Of a stretch of 64,000 bases of DNA, positions 24,589 to 33,939 are shown in pieces. Positions within the stretch are counted from its first letter, which is position 1, and each line of letters opens with the position of its first letter. Where the stretch lies: positions 1 through 64,000 of the forward strand of contig JAAWBG010000048.1 of assembly GCA_022792535.1 (NCBI GenBank), read 5' to 3'. The DNA is from Lachnospiraceae bacterium (lineage in GTDB: Bacteria > Bacillota > Clostridia > Lachnospirales > Lachnospiraceae). The position numbers and the translations under genes were made by a program. Below the pieces are notes generated by a model. The model was not told where the DNA came from, made no database searches, and saw only the letters and a program-made list of their open reading frames with translations.

Positions 24589-27263
24589 AAAAAATCATGT
24601 CAAAAATGGTCAGTATGGGACTTTCTGTCTGTCTTTTACTGACGGCAGTTCCTACAGAATTTGTTCATGGGGCTAATGAACCAGAGGGACAAGAAGAAGT
24701 AGTTCTGGAAATTTCAGAAGAGAAGCAAGGGGAAATTCCTTTAGGATATGGAGAAAATGGCCAAGAAAAAGGAAAGTTGAAAAAGGAAGTTTCTGAGAAG
24801 GGAGCCAGTACGTCAGCGGCTACATCCGGCGACTGCAGTGGAAGTAAGGGAAAAGTTACCTGGAAATACAGCGATGGGAAATTAACGATTACCGGAACTG
24901 GAAAAATGAAAGATATGTCTTCTGGCGCACCCTGGTATGGGTATAGTTACGAGATCGAAGAAGTGGAGGTGGGAGAAGGAGTTACAAATATTGGAGAAGC
25001 GGCTTTTTATGACTGCTATTATCTGAACAAAGTTACTCTTCCAAGTACCATAACCTCTATTGGAAGTGGCGCTTTTGCAGGGTGTTATGATTTGGAAGAA
25101 CTTACACTGGCAAGTAAGATCACAAGTATTGGCGATTATGCGTTTCAGGATTGCGGTTTGAAAGAGCTTACGCTGCCAGCGTCCTTGAAAGAACTGTCGT
25201 CTTTGGCATTTTTCCGATGCAGAGATATGGAACGTGTATCTATTGCTGCTTCCAACACCCTTTATCAGACGCGGGATGGAATATTATTTTCTAAAAATGG
25301 AAAGCAGATTCTCTATTATCCGGCCGGAAAGAGCACAGACAGGTATCAAGTTCCTTCCAGCGTAACAGAAATTGGAGCTTTGGCTTTTGCTCAGGCGGGG
25401 GTTTCGGAGGTTATTCTTCCAACAAGTGTGAAAGCCATTGGAAGTTCTGCATTTCAGCAAAGTGATATCACGAGTCTGACGATTCCGTCTTCTGTGACAA
25501 AAGTGGAAGATTTTTTCTGTTATGAATGTGCAAAACTGAAAAGCGTAACGATTAAGCCGGGATTGAAAAAATTATCCTACCAGGCATTTGAGAAATGCAG
25601 GGCATTGGAAAGGGTGGATCTTGGAAGTGTGACGGATCTGAATAACCTTGCGTTTACCTACTGTTCTTCACTGAAAGAGGTTAAGATTCCAAAAGGCGTC
25701 ACTTTAATAGGCAATGGAAGCTTTGGAGAATGTACTGCTCTGAGAAAGGTGGTGCTGCCTTCTACCATCAAAGAGATCGCCTACCAATCTTTTTTGAACT
25801 GCAGTTCTCTGTCAGAAATTAATTTTCCGAAGGGACTGACCCATATTTACCGCTACTCGTTTTATGGCTGCGGAAAGTTAAAGAGCGTTACAATACCTTC
25901 CACTGTTGTGGAAATTGGGGAAAATGCCTTTCCATCTACTACAAAGTTGAAAAATATACCCAAATCCCTGACGAAACAGGAAGACGGTTCTTATGCACAG
26001 CTGGCACAGGTGAAAATAAAAGGCAAAGAAGTTTATGCGGAAGCCTTTCAGGTATTGAAAAAGGTTAACAGCGAACGAAAAAAACAAGGACTTGGCAGTC
26101 TGAAAATGGACAAAGAGTTGCTGGAGGCAGCCATGAAGCGGGCTGCGGAGACAGGGGTACACTGGAGCCATACCCGTCCCAATGGAAGCGATTGTTTTAC
26201 AGCATCTCAGAAGATGATGGGTGAGAATATCGCTGTTGGTTCTTCCTCAGCTGCAGGAGTGATGTCTCTGTGGATGAATTCTCCTGGCCACAGGTCCAAT
26301 ATATTGGGAAAGAACTGGAAATCTATCGGAATCGGGTGTGTGGAAATTGATGGAATCCGTTATTGGGTGCAGTGTTTTGGAAGTTCCAAGGCATCTGAGG
26401 TCAAATCCAGTTCCTATAAAGATAAAAATAAGACCAGGACTATCCATGTAAAACCAGAAAAAGAGTATTACAGACCTTCCATTACGGTCAGCGGTTCCAA
26501 AGTGAAAGCAGGAGAGACTTTGAAGGTGTCTGCTATTTGGTATAATGGATTTTCCTATATCAAGATTCCATCTTCCAGCTTAAAATACAGCAGTTCCGAT
26601 ACTTCTGTGTGCACCGTATCAAAAGGAACCATCAAAGGAGTTGGAAACGGGACCGCTAAAGTGAAAATCTGGTTTCCAGGTTATGAGAAGGGCGCCGTCA
26701 CAAAGAAGATCACAGTAAGCGGCGGAGAGCAGAGAAAGACCTATACTGTAAAATTCAATCAGAACGGTGGAAAGAAGTTAAGTAAGAAGAGCAAGAAAGT
26801 GGTACATGGAGCTAAGATTGGAACTTTGCCGAAAGTACAGCGGAAAGGGTATGTTTTCAAGGGATGGTACACCCAGAAATCCAAAGGAAAGAAGATCACA
26901 GAGAAGACCAAGATAAAGAAGAACCAGACCTTCTATGCACAGTGGAGCAAAGTGAAAAAGCCGAAAAAATCGGAGATCAGTTCTTTGAGAGATGTTTCTC
27001 AAAATGGAAAAGCAGGAAGTTTAGCAGTGGAATGCAAGAAAATCAAAGGTGTGAAAGGCTATGAGATCTCCTGGTCCACATCTGAAAATTTTGCAAAAAG
27101 CGCCACTTCCAGGCAGAATGTGGCAAATGGAAAGAAAACCTTGCAGAATCTGACACGGGGAAAGACTTATTATGTGCGTGTCCGGGCGTACCATGTGGAT
27201 TCCACAAAAGCAAAGATTTATGGACCTTACAGTAATGTGAAAAAAATAACAATCAGGAAATAG
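24585..27263 (+). CDS. BspA-like leucine-rich repeat protein with CAP, Ig-like, Flg_new and FN3-like domains
   Basis: 892 residues. Start ATG 24585 (GAAGGAG upstream; ATGA overlap) gives a clear signal peptide (MSKMVSMGLSVCLLLTAVPTEFVHG). Domains: about 12 LRR_5/BspA repeats of the form AFxxCxxLxxVxIPxxVxxIG (about 105-470); a CAP/SCP domain (about 489-598; VNSERKKQGL, GENIAVGSS, WMNSPGHRSNIL); a bacterial Ig-like domain (about 632-712); a Flg_new/InlB repeat (about 719-786; KGYVFKGWYTQKSKGKKI); and an FN3-like domain at the end. No LPxTG motif. Secreted surface adhesin or colonisation factor by family; attachment mode unknown. Confidence 0.88.
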   Translation: MKKIMSKMVSMGLSVCLLLTAVPTEFVHGANEPEGQEEVVLEISEEKQGEIPLGYGENGQEKGKLKKEVSEKGASTSAATSGDCSGSKGKVTWKYSDGKLTITGTGKMKDMSSGAPWYGYSYEIEEVEVGEGVTNIGEAAFYDCYYLNKVTLPSTITSIGSGAFAGCYDLEELTLASKITSIGDYAFQDCGLKELTLPASLKELSSLAFFRCRDMERVSIAASNTLYQTRDGILFSKNGKQILYYPAGKSTDRYQVPSSVTEIGALAFAQAGVSEVILPTSVKAIGSSAFQQSDITSLTIPSSVTKVEDFFCYECAKLKSVTIKPGLKKLSYQAFEKCRALERVDLGSVTDLNNLAFTYCSSLKEVKIPKGVTLIGNGSFGECTALRKVVLPSTIKEIAYQSFLNCSSLSEINFPKGLTHIYRYSFYGCGKLKSVTIPSTVVEIGENAFPSTTKLKNIPKSLTKQEDGSYAQLAQVKIKGKEVYAEAFQVLKKVNSERKKQGLGSLKMDKELLEAAMKRAAETGVHWSHTRPNGSDCFTASQKMMGENIAVGSSSAAGVMSLWMNSPGHRSNILGKNWKSIGIGCVEIDGIRYWVQCFGSSKASEVKSSSYKDKNKTRTIHVKPEKEYYRPSITVSGSKVKAGETLKVSAIWYNGFSYIKIPSSSLKYSSSDTSVCTVSKGTIKGVGNGTAKVKIWFPGYEKGAVTKKITVSGGEQRKTYTVKFNQNGGKKLSKKSKKVVHGAKIGTLPKVQRKGYVFKGWYTQKSKGKKITEKTKIKKNQTFYAQWSKVKKPKKSEISSLRDVSQNGKAGSLAVECKKIKGVKGYEISWSTSENFAKSATSRQNVANGKKTLQNLTRGKTYYVRVRAYHVDSTKAKIYGPYSNVKKITIRK

Positions 27264-27328
27264 GATTCAGATCCGGGCCTTTGAGAATGGAGCGGGACTG
27301 AACCGTTACCAAAGAGAGTAAGACAGCA

Positions 27329-28336
27329 ATGGAAAGCAAAAAGAGAAGTGGGAAAAAGATTTTGATTCGGGCAGGCATCGCTTTGCTGGTTGTACTGATT
27401 CTGTACTTTGCCCTGGTTAATTTTCTGGTAAGCGCAGCCCTGGTTCCCTCCTTTATGGAAAAATTAGAGGCGTTTGAGCGGATTACAGAAGAAAGCTATG
27501 CGGCTCAGGTACAGACTTCAGACATTAAAGGGAACCGGCAGCTTGCCTGGAATGAGACAAAAAAGTGGCTGGAAAAAGCGGAACGAAGAAAAATTTCCAG
27601 AGAAACAGAAGATGGTTATCAGCTGGTTGCGGAAGAATTTCCGGCAGAAGAGGAAAGTCACAACTGGGTGCTTCTTCTTCATGGATACACTGGCTGGAAA
27701 GAAGAGATGTATCCTTTCGCTTACTGGTATCATGAACAGGGTTTTCATGTGGTGGCGCCGGATCTGCGGTGCCAGGGAGAGAGCCAAGGAGACTTTATCG
27801 GAATGGGATGGACCGATCATTTTGACTGTATGCTTTGGGTGGATTACATATTAGAACAGGATCAGGAAGCTCAGATTGTCCTTCATGGACAGTCTATGGG
27901 CGCGGCCACAGCTTTGATGATGACTGGAGAAAAAAATCTTCCGGCCAATGTTCGGGCAGTGGTCTCGGATTCTGCCTATACTGACGCCTATGCCATGTTT
28001 CATGAAAAGATCAAAGAGTGGTTTCATCTGCCAGCCTTTTTTCTGGTGGATTCCGCCTGTCTAGTTTTGAAAATCCGAGGCGGTTATGATCTAAAGGACG
28101 CGTCAGCCATTCGCGCAGTGAAAAAGAGCCAGATTCCAATTCTGTTTATTCATGGAGATTCCGACGCCATGATCTCTGTTCAGATGTCAAGAGAGCTGTA
28201 TGAAGCGGCAGACTGTCCGAAAGAGCTGCTGATTGTGGAAGGAGCCGGACATGGGCAGACCCAAGAGAAAGACCCTGAATTGTATTACGGAAAGATCCAG
28301 TGGTTTTTGAACAAAAGCCTTGCAAAATCCGACTGA
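27329..28336 (+). CDS. Membrane-anchored alpha/beta hydrolase
   Basis: 335 residues. N-terminal transmembrane anchor (ALLVVLILYFALVNFLVSAAL), then an alpha/beta-hydrolase fold: oxyanion region LLLHGYTGWKEEMYP, nucleophile Ser in LHGQSMGAAT, acid in FIHGDSDAMI and His in EGAGHGQT. Resembles YqkD/YtmA-like extracellular hydrolases. Substrate unknown. The rpsF promoter starts inside its last codons. Confidence 0.85.
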   Translation: MESKKRSGKKILIRAGIALLVVLILYFALVNFLVSAALVPSFMEKLEAFERITEESYAAQVQTSDIKGNRQLAWNETKKWLEKAERRKISRETEDGYQLVAEEFPAEEESHNWVLLLHGYTGWKEEMYPFAYWYHEQGFHVVAPDLRCQGESQGDFIGMGWTDHFDCMLWVDYILEQDQEAQIVLHGQSMGAATALMMTGEKNLPANVRAVVSDSAYTDAYAMFHEKIKEWFHLPAFFLVDSACLVLKIRGGYDLKDASAIRAVKKSQIPILFIHGDSDAMISVQMSRELYEAADCPKELLIVEGAGHGQTQEKDPELYYGKIQWFLNKSLAKSD

Positions 28337-28348
28337 TTGTGGTAAAAT
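28320..28348 (+). promoter_or_regulatory. Promoter of rpsF-ssb-rpsR
   Basis: TTGCAA (28320-28325), 17-nt spacer, TAAAAT (28343-28348). Confidence 0.7.
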
Positions 28349-28377
28349 ACTAGTCCGTGATATAATAATTATCCTTG

Positions 28378-28396
28378 CTCCCGGCAGAGACTGGGG
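28378..28396 (+). promoter_or_regulatory. Possible S6:S18-binding leader hairpin
   Basis: CTC (28378-28380) can pair with GGG (28394-28396), leaving a CCGG bulge (28381-28384) below an upper stem CAG-AGA-CTG. A hairpin with a CCG bulge just upstream of rpsF is the known feature of the S6:S18 autoregulatory leader. The stems are short, so this is tentative. Confidence 0.35.
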
Positions 28397-28419
28397 GCCA
28401 GAGACCAGAAGGAGGTACG

Positions 28420-28716
28420 ATGAGCATGAACAAATATGAATTAGCACTTGTTGTTAATGCAAAAATCGAGGATGAAGAGAGAGCCGGCGTGGTAGAAAAA
28501 GCAAAAGAATATATTGCACGTTTCGGCGGCACCGTAACCAACGTGGATGAATGGGGTAAGAAGAGATTAGCTTACGAGATTCAGAAGATGCGCGAAGGTT
28601 TCTATTACTTTATCCAGTTCGATGCAGAGGCAGACTGTCCGGCAGAAGTTGAAAAACGTGTACGGATCATGGACAATGTGCTTCGTTTCTTATGCGTTAG
28701 GCAAGATGAGGCATAA
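28420..28716 (+). CDS. rpsF: 30S ribosomal protein S6
   Basis: 98 residues. MNKYELALVVNAKIEDEERAGVVEKAKEYIARFGGTVTNVDEWGKKRLAYEIQKMREGFYYFIQF is a typical S6. The ATG at 28420 is 4 nt after AAGGAGG; one two codons later is also possible. First gene of rpsF-ssb-rpsR. Confidence 0.96.
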   Translation: MSMNKYELALVVNAKIEDEERAGVVEKAKEYIARFGGTVTNVDEWGKKRLAYEIQKMREGFYYFIQFDAEADCPAEVEKRVRIMDNVLRFLCVRQDEA

Positions 28717-28734
28717 TAGAAAGTAGGAGATTGA

Positions 28735-29178
28735 ATGAATAAAGTTATATTGATGGGCAGATTGACCAGAGATCCGGAAGTGCGTTACTCCCAGGGAGAA
28801 TCAGCTACGGCTGTTGCAAGATATACATTGGCGGTAGATAGAAGATTTAGACGTGATAATGATCAGCAGACGGCAGATTTTATTAACTGCGTTGCCTTTG
28901 GAAGAAATGGCGAGTTTGCAGAAAAGTATTTTCACAAGGGAATAAAGATCGCCATCACCGGAAGGATTCAGACTGGAAGCTATACCAACCAGGAAGGTCA
29001 GAAAGTCTATACAACTGACGTCGTAGTGGAGGAGCAGGAGTTTGCAGAGAGCAAATCTGCAAGTGAAAGCCAGTCAGGCGGATATCAGCCTGCAGGAAGA
29101 CCGGCGCCTAGTGCGGCAGCAGGGGATGGATTTATGAATATTCCAGATGGAATTGATGAAGAACTGCCCTTTAACTAG
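28735..29178 (+). CDS. ssb: Single-stranded DNA-binding protein
   Basis: 147 residues. OB-fold region [38 protein letters not shown] and [21 protein letters not shown]; flexible linker; acidic C-terminal tip DEELPFN, which recruits partner proteins. Middle gene of the ribosomal S6/S18 operon, the usual arrangement. Confidence 0.97.
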   Translation: MNKVILMGRLTRDPEVRYSQGESATAVARYTLAVDRRFRRDNDQQTADFINCVAFGRNGEFAEKYFHKGIKIAITGRIQTGSYTNQEGQKVYTTDVVVEEQEFAESKSASESQSGGYQPAGRPAPSAAAGDGFMNIPDGIDEELPFN

Positions 29179-29195
29179 AACAGGAGGTAAGAACA

Positions 29196-29459
29196 ATGGC
29201 TTATAATAAAACCGAGAGAGGCGATTCTCCCATGAAGAGAAGAGGCGGAATGCGCAGAAGAAAGAAAGTATGTGTGTTCTGCGGAAAAGATAATGTGATC
29301 GACTACAAAGACACAAACAAATTAAAGAGATATATTTCTGAGAGAGGTAAGATCCTCCCCAGAAGAATTACTGGAAACTGTGCAAAACATCAGAGAGCTC
29401 TTACTGTTGCAATCAAGAGAGCAAGACATATTTCCCTGATGCCTTACGTTACAGATTAA
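29196..29459 (+). CDS. rpsR: 30S ribosomal protein S18
   Basis: 87 residues with the core [63 protein letters not shown]. The CxxC near the N-terminus marks the zinc-binding type of S18. ACAGGAGGT ribosome site. Confidence 0.97.
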   Translation: MAYNKTERGDSPMKRRGGMRRRKKVCVFCGKDNVIDYKDTNKLKRYISERGKILPRRITGNCAKHQRALTVAIKRARHISLMPYVTD

Positions 29460-29479
29460 TTTAAGAAATTAGAAAGACT

Positions 29480-29511
29480 GACCAATCATCTTCGGGTGGT
29501 TGGTCTGTTTT
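29480..29511 (+). terminator. Terminator of rpsF-ssb-rpsR
   Basis: 11-bp stem GACCAATCATC / GGTGGTTGGTC (with two G:T pairs) around a TTCG tetraloop, followed by TGTTTT. The start of the next gene lies 19 nt further on. Confidence 0.85.
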
Positions 29512-29529
29512 GCCTATTGGAGACGACAA

Positions 29530-31062
29530 ATGATAAAAGAGTTTTATGAGAAAAACAAGAAGATATTCTGCGCAGGGCTTATATTTTCTTTCCTTTGCTT
29601 CGGATTTATGCTGACCCATTATATGGTAAATATTGACGAAGAGACTTGGCTGCTGAAAGATTCCAATTCTCTGCTGTGGCTGTTCCAGGGGCGTTACGGA
29701 CTCTATATTTACGATTTTCTTTTTACAAAATACGGGCGTTTTGTGCCGTTTTTTTCCGACGTAGTCAGCATTGTGTTTTGGAATATCTCAGGATTTGTGT
29801 TTGCCTATGTCTTTTTTGATTTTGAGAAAAAAGGGCATTGGTGGATCCGGTTGATTATGCTCTGCTATTACAGTTCCCTTCCTCTTTGCATGGGGGAGGC
29901 TTTTGCATTTACCATGCAGATGATACCGGAATCTTTCGCTATGATTTTAACAGCGGCGGCTTTTGCGGCCACAGTAAAACCCTGGGTGAAGAAGAAAAAG
30001 ATCAATCTGGCTCTTATCATAGGAATGCTGGTCATGGCGGCAGGCGTATATCAGGCTTTAATCAATGTATATATTACGGCAGTGGCGGCTTGGTGTTTCT
30101 GCAGGTTTTTGGAGAAAGATACCATTAAACAGGGATTTTGCAGAGGAGTTTTTTGCAGTATTATTTCTGTGGCGGCATATTATGTAATAAATACTATCAT
30201 AGGAAAAGCCATAGGAACAGCGGCTTATCTGACCGATAATTATATTGGCTGGAATGATGAGCAGGGGATAGGACATGCCCTTTTTATGGCATTTGCCAAC
30301 GTAGTCCGGGTGTCTTTTGGAATTAAGATTCAGGATGTCTATATCTATGGCGCAATGCCCCTTCGGATTCTTATGATTCTGTTTTTGGGAGTTTCTGTGT
30401 GCTGGCTGTTTCAGAAAAAAGAGGGAATACAGCGGACAATAGCCGGGTTGTTTTTCTTAGGCGGCGTGGTGGCGGCGCCTTTTGCCACTTATCTGGCCAT
30501 GGGAACTTACAAGACCCAGGGAAGAATGCTGCTGGCCTTGTCTTTGTCTGGTATGGTTGAGATCCTTGTGATTTATCAAATGTTGTCCCGGAAAATATTC
30601 CAAAAAGCAGCGGTACTTGTTTTTTCAGGTGTTTTGGCGGCAAATGCTTCCAACATGAATCAGATTTATTATCATAGTTATTTGGTATACCAGCAGGATA
30701 AGGTCATTGCAGACGAGATCATGGATGAGATACAGAGACTCGGATATGATTATCATTCCAAGCCGGTGGTATTTATCGGAAGCAAAGAGAGAGATCAGGT
30801 TCCTCTTTTAAGATCCGGTACGCTGGGAGGATCTTTTTTTGAATGGGACGGGGGAAATATTGCCAGATTAGTAGATTTTATGGAATTGGAAGGTTATGTT
30901 TTATCTATGCCTTCCACTGCACAGATTGAGGAGGGATTAGAGCGGAGCAAAAATATGCAGACCTGGCCTCAGGAAGGAAGTATCGTAGAAACGAAGGATT
31001 CTATTGTGGTGTACCTGTCGGAACCTGGGGAAAAGTGGTATGCAACGAATCTGAGAAGATAA
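29530..31062 (+). CDS. GtrII-like polytopic membrane glycosyltransferase
   Basis: 510 residues from ATG 29530 (TTGGAGACGACAA upstream). About ten hydrophobic segments fill residues 15-380; after the first is MVNIDEETWLLKDSN, with an acidic DEE in the first loop, then FQGRYGLYIYDFL. A soluble domain of about 120 residues ends the protein. This layout matches Glucos_trans_II (GtrII) proteins, which modify surface glycans from lipid-linked sugars. It is directly upstream of the exosortase locus but appears to have a separate transcript. Confidence 0.65.
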   Translation: MIKEFYEKNKKIFCAGLIFSFLCFGFMLTHYMVNIDEETWLLKDSNSLLWLFQGRYGLYIYDFLFTKYGRFVPFFSDVVSIVFWNISGFVFAYVFFDFEKKGHWWIRLIMLCYYSSLPLCMGEAFAFTMQMIPESFAMILTAAAFAATVKPWVKKKKINLALIIGMLVMAAGVYQALINVYITAVAAWCFCRFLEKDTIKQGFCRGVFCSIISVAAYYVINTIIGKAIGTAAYLTDNYIGWNDEQGIGHALFMAFANVVRVSFGIKIQDVYIYGAMPLRILMILFLGVSVCWLFQKKEGIQRTIAGLFFLGGVVAAPFATYLAMGTYKTQGRMLLALSLSGMVEILVIYQMLSRKIFQKAAVLVFSGVLAANASNMNQIYYHSYLVYQQDKVIADEIMDEIQRLGYDYHSKPVVFIGSKERDQVPLLRSGTLGGSFFEWDGGNIARLVDFMELEGYVLSMPSTAQIEEGLERSKNMQTWPQEGSIVETKDSIVVYLSEPGEKWYATNLRR

Positions 31063-31155
31063 ATGAAAGAAATGATGTTTTTGTACATTTGCACAAAAAT
31101 GACAGAAAATTTTGCCTAATATGGAGAAAAGGACCTGAATTGAGGAATATTGGGA

Positions 31156-31185
31156 TTGAAAAACAAGGTTTTTTTGTGCTATAAT
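31156..31185 (+). promoter_or_regulatory. Promoter of the XrtG locus
   Basis: TTGAAA (31156-31161), 18-nt spacer, TATAAT (31180-31185), with TGC just before the -10 (extended -10). The resulting leader is about 115 nt. It holds a small hairpin ATTGAT-GTTTT-ATCAAT but nothing I recognise as a riboswitch. Confidence 0.65.
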
Positions 31186-31308
31186 GTTTTGCATAACATA
31201 ACTTATTGTGTGATTGATGTTTTATCAATATATTTTATGGGACATTAATTGCTTAATAAGTATCTTAAGTTATAGGGCATAGCCAAAAGGATGGGCAGGT
31301 AGAGTGGG

Positions 31309-31662
31309 ATGAAATACCATCGTTTAAAGTATCGTTTATGTATGCAGCACAGCTTTGACGGGAAGATAGAGAACAAACATCAGCATTTAATTGAAATAGA
31401 AATTGTGGCGAGGCAGATGACAGAAGATTTTATGGAGTTTGCCAGTATGGATTCCATTTTAGAGAAGGTGTTTGGTCCTTATCAATATCAATATTTGAAT
31501 GATTTTCCAGAATTTGAGGGGAATACAAGTATTGAAAATTTAGGCGAGGTGTTTTATTTAAAGGTAAGGGACGCATTAGAGAGGCAGCATTGGAAATTTG
31601 CCCGATTTGAGATTAGCGAAACACCTTTGCGAATCTATGCCATTGTAGAAGAAACATTTTAA
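31309..31662 (+). CDS. Divergent PTPS/QueD-fold protein, exosortase-locus associated
   Basis: 117 residues. Matches the 6-pyruvoyl-tetrahydropterin synthase/QueD fold: His14 and the pair His24-x-His26 fit the zinc triad; YLNDFPEFEGNTSIENL aligns with LDHxxLNxxxxxxxPTxEN; ISETPLRIYAIVEE keeps the pterin-binding Glu. The catalytic Cys before HxH is replaced (NKHQH), and the catalytic Asp-His pair before LN is lost (YQYLN). It therefore probably binds a ligand without being a synthase. First gene of the XrtG operon; a second such protein is encoded at 39458-39940. Confidence 0.7.
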   Translation: MKYHRLKYRLCMQHSFDGKIENKHQHLIEIEIVARQMTEDFMEFASMDSILEKVFGPYQYQYLNDFPEFEGNTSIENLGEVFYLKVRDALERQHWKFARFEISETPLRIYAIVEETF

Positions 31663-31694
31663 CACTGAGTCACTTTATCAAGGGAGGATTTTTT

Positions 31695-33857
31695 ATGAAA
31701 GCCAGAAAGATTTTCAGAGGAGCCGTGGCTGGTTTGATGTCAGTGTCACTTTTCCTGTCGGGAATGCCGGTAACAGCAGCAGAACTGGATAATAATACTG
31801 CACCTGCCCAGCAGACAGAGGCAGAGAATAATACTGGAGAGACAAAGACACCGGAGCAGCAGGCGCCAGAGCAGCAGCCTGGAACGGAGACGCAGCCGGA
31901 ACAGCAGCCCGGAACAGAGCAGCAGCCGGAACAGCAGCCCGGAACAGAGCAGCAGCCTGGAACAGAGACGCCGCCAGAGCAGCAGCCTGGAACAGAGACG
32001 CCGCCGGAACAACAGCCCGGGACAGAGCAGCAGCCTGGAACAGAGACAGATCAGAATACAGAGAACAATGGCGGAATAGAAGATAGCGATACGGAGAATC
32101 AAGGAGATATAAAAGATATAGAAGACGAAGAAGTTTTAGATCAAGAAGATAAAAAAAATATTGAGGACGAAGAAGAGGGAGAGATCAAAGAGAACGAGAC
32201 CCAGGCTTTTTCCCTGGATAGCCTTTCTGTTGTCAATGGAAATATTGCCATTGACGGTGATTTGTCTGACTGGGCAGAGGTAATGTCACGGAATTCCAAT
32301 GTTTCCAATGTGGATTCCTGGAAAGCCGCTTACTCGCCAGATGGCGGCACCTTGTATTTCAGTTATACAGGAACTGCCAGTACAGAATGGGATTATGGAT
32401 TTGGAAGCAAGGAGAATCGCTTTGCTATCAATTATTCCGATGGAATCACCGGAGAGAACAGTGAAATTTCTATTCGCGCATGGAATGGCGGGGCAGAAGT
32501 GAAAAATTCTTTCTGGGGCAATATTAACGGAGCATCTGTTGCAGTGACAAACGGGGCTCATGGAAATAATGCCGGACCTTATGTGGTTGAGTTTTCCGTT
32601 CCGGTGAGCTTTTTCCACAGTATGGATTTTACCATTGATTTTGGCGGAACGACTGTAAAATCCAATGAGATTCAAAAAATAAATGGAACATCCGTAGAGA
32701 CGGAGGCTCCGGCTGTATACGCAGGAATTACTATTGATGGAAATTATGCGGACTGGGAGGCAGTTTCTAAGACAGACGCGTCTTGTCCAAATGACGCCCA
32801 CAAAGAATGTTTATCTCAGGTTGCAGCGATTTTTGATGGAGACTGGTTCTACATTTATATCCGGGATGGTAAAAGCAGCAATGCTTCTGGCGCAGGTACT
32901 CACTCCAACGGAAGATTTGCCATCACTTCGGATTTGGGTCAGGAGACAGATATTCAGCTGAGCACTGCACCGGCAGTAAACGGTGTAAACGGAGCGCAGG
33001 TTGCTTACGTGGGAGACGAATGGGAGATTGCAATTCCTAAAGACCAGCTTCCAAAATACAGAGAGAGCCTTTCTTTTGGTCTCTATCTGGGTGAGCCCTT
33101 TATCACAGGTATCGTAAACTTGAAGCCAGACAGTGGAAATAATCTGGAACATCTTTTTGACGGAATCGTATATGATGGACAGTATGAAGACTGGGAAGAC
33201 TATGGACACACAACCATTGAATATGCAACTGCGGGAACTCAGGAGTCACAGGTTGACGCTAAGGGCGCGCTTTATTCTGATGGAGAAAAAGTGTATGCTC
33301 ATGTAGTTACTGATATGCCGCAGCATTTACAGGAAGCCGGTCAAGAGTTTACAGAGGCGGTTACCGTTGCATTTAATCAGAGTGCAGAGAAGCTGAACAA
33401 TGGAAGTTATGACCAGAAAATGGTTTTCTATCCCAGATATGTTGCAGTGGATGCCAATGGCAATATCAATTGGAACCCAGAGCGTATGCATTTACCAGAA
33501 GGTACATATGAATATTATATGGCTTCCCTGGATGCGTGGGGTACCTCTACGAACATCAGTAATTTGAATGAACATGATCAGCTGTATGGCAAGATGATGA
33601 TGACAATTGGCAAAGATGGCAAAGATGAGATGGAATTCTATCTGGAACTGCCGAAAATTGCTAAAAAACTTGGAGTTGATGAGACAGATTTGAAAGAAAT
33701 CTCCGCACAATTCGGACGGATCGGCCGGCAGTGGATTTTTACAGCAGGCACCTCTACCGGACCAATCGTGGGAGTGGTACTGTGTATTGCATCTGTAGGA
33801 GCAGTACTTTGGTATCGAAAGAGAAAAAAAAATGAATTATTGCCGGCGGCTGTATAA
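31695..33857 (+). CDS. Putative XrtG-sorted surface protein (Firmicu-CTERM-type tail, IDG-DW modules)
   Basis: 720 residues. Signal peptide (RKIFRGAVAGLMSVSLFLSGMPVTAAE); a spacer built of PEQQPGTE-type repeats (about residues 52-117); an acidic linker; then three modules beginning IDGDLSDW (about 184), IDGNYADW (about 345) and YDGQYEDW (about 491), resembling CBM9/DOMON-like carbohydrate-binding domains. The C-terminus has TSTGP, a hydrophobic helix (IVGVVLCIASVGAVLWY) and a basic RKRKKN tail, consistent with the Firmicu-CTERM signal processed by XrtG. It is encoded three genes from that exosortase. The sorting role is inferred from tail and context. Confidence 0.75.
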   Translation: MKARKIFRGAVAGLMSVSLFLSGMPVTAAELDNNTAPAQQTEAENNTGETKTPEQQAPEQQPGTETQPEQQPGTEQQPEQQPGTEQQPGTETPPEQQPGTETPPEQQPGTEQQPGTETDQNTENNGGIEDSDTENQGDIKDIEDEEVLDQEDKKNIEDEEEGEIKENETQAFSLDSLSVVNGNIAIDGDLSDWAEVMSRNSNVSNVDSWKAAYSPDGGTLYFSYTGTASTEWDYGFGSKENRFAINYSDGITGENSEISIRAWNGGAEVKNSFWGNINGASVAVTNGAHGNNAGPYVVEFSVPVSFFHSMDFTIDFGGTTVKSNEIQKINGTSVETEAPAVYAGITIDGNYADWEAVSKTDASCPNDAHKECLSQVAAIFDGDWFYIYIRDGKSSNASGAGTHSNGRFAITSDLGQETDIQLSTAPAVNGVNGAQVAYVGDEWEIAIPKDQLPKYRESLSFGLYLGEPFITGIVNLKPDSGNNLEHLFDGIVYDGQYEDWEDYGHTTIEYATAGTQESQVDAKGALYSDGEKVYAHVVTDMPQHLQEAGQEFTEAVTVAFNQSAEKLNNGSYDQKMVFYPRYVAVDANGNINWNPERMHLPEGTYEYYMASLDAWGTSTNISNLNEHDQLYGKMMMTIGKDGKDEMEFYLELPKIAKKLGVDETDLKEISAQFGRIGRQWIFTAGTSTGPIVGVVLCIASVGAVLWYRKRKKNELLPAAV
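31848..32048 (+). repeat. In-frame tandem repeat coding PEQQPGTE units
   Basis: About ten imperfect 18-24-bp units (GAGCAGCAGCCTGGAACA and close variants) code for QQPGTE or PEQQPGTE repeats. The codon-level identity between units suggests recent slippage-type expansion, so length may vary between strains. Confidence 0.85.
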
Positions 33858-33939
33858 TTCTGATCTTTCTGTCACATGTGAGATAAAGAGACATTATTCT
33901 GCTGGACAATAAAAATATAGGATATAGGAGGAATGGGCA

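Noticed and set aside
31190-31308. c-di-GMP (GEMM) or preQ1 riboswitch before the XrtG operon
   Set aside because: The leader length would allow it, but I could not match the conserved cores. An Infernal search would settle it.
31848-32048. Tandem repeats considered as a CRISPR array
   Set aside because: Units are in-frame, contiguous and coding, with no spacers or cas genes.
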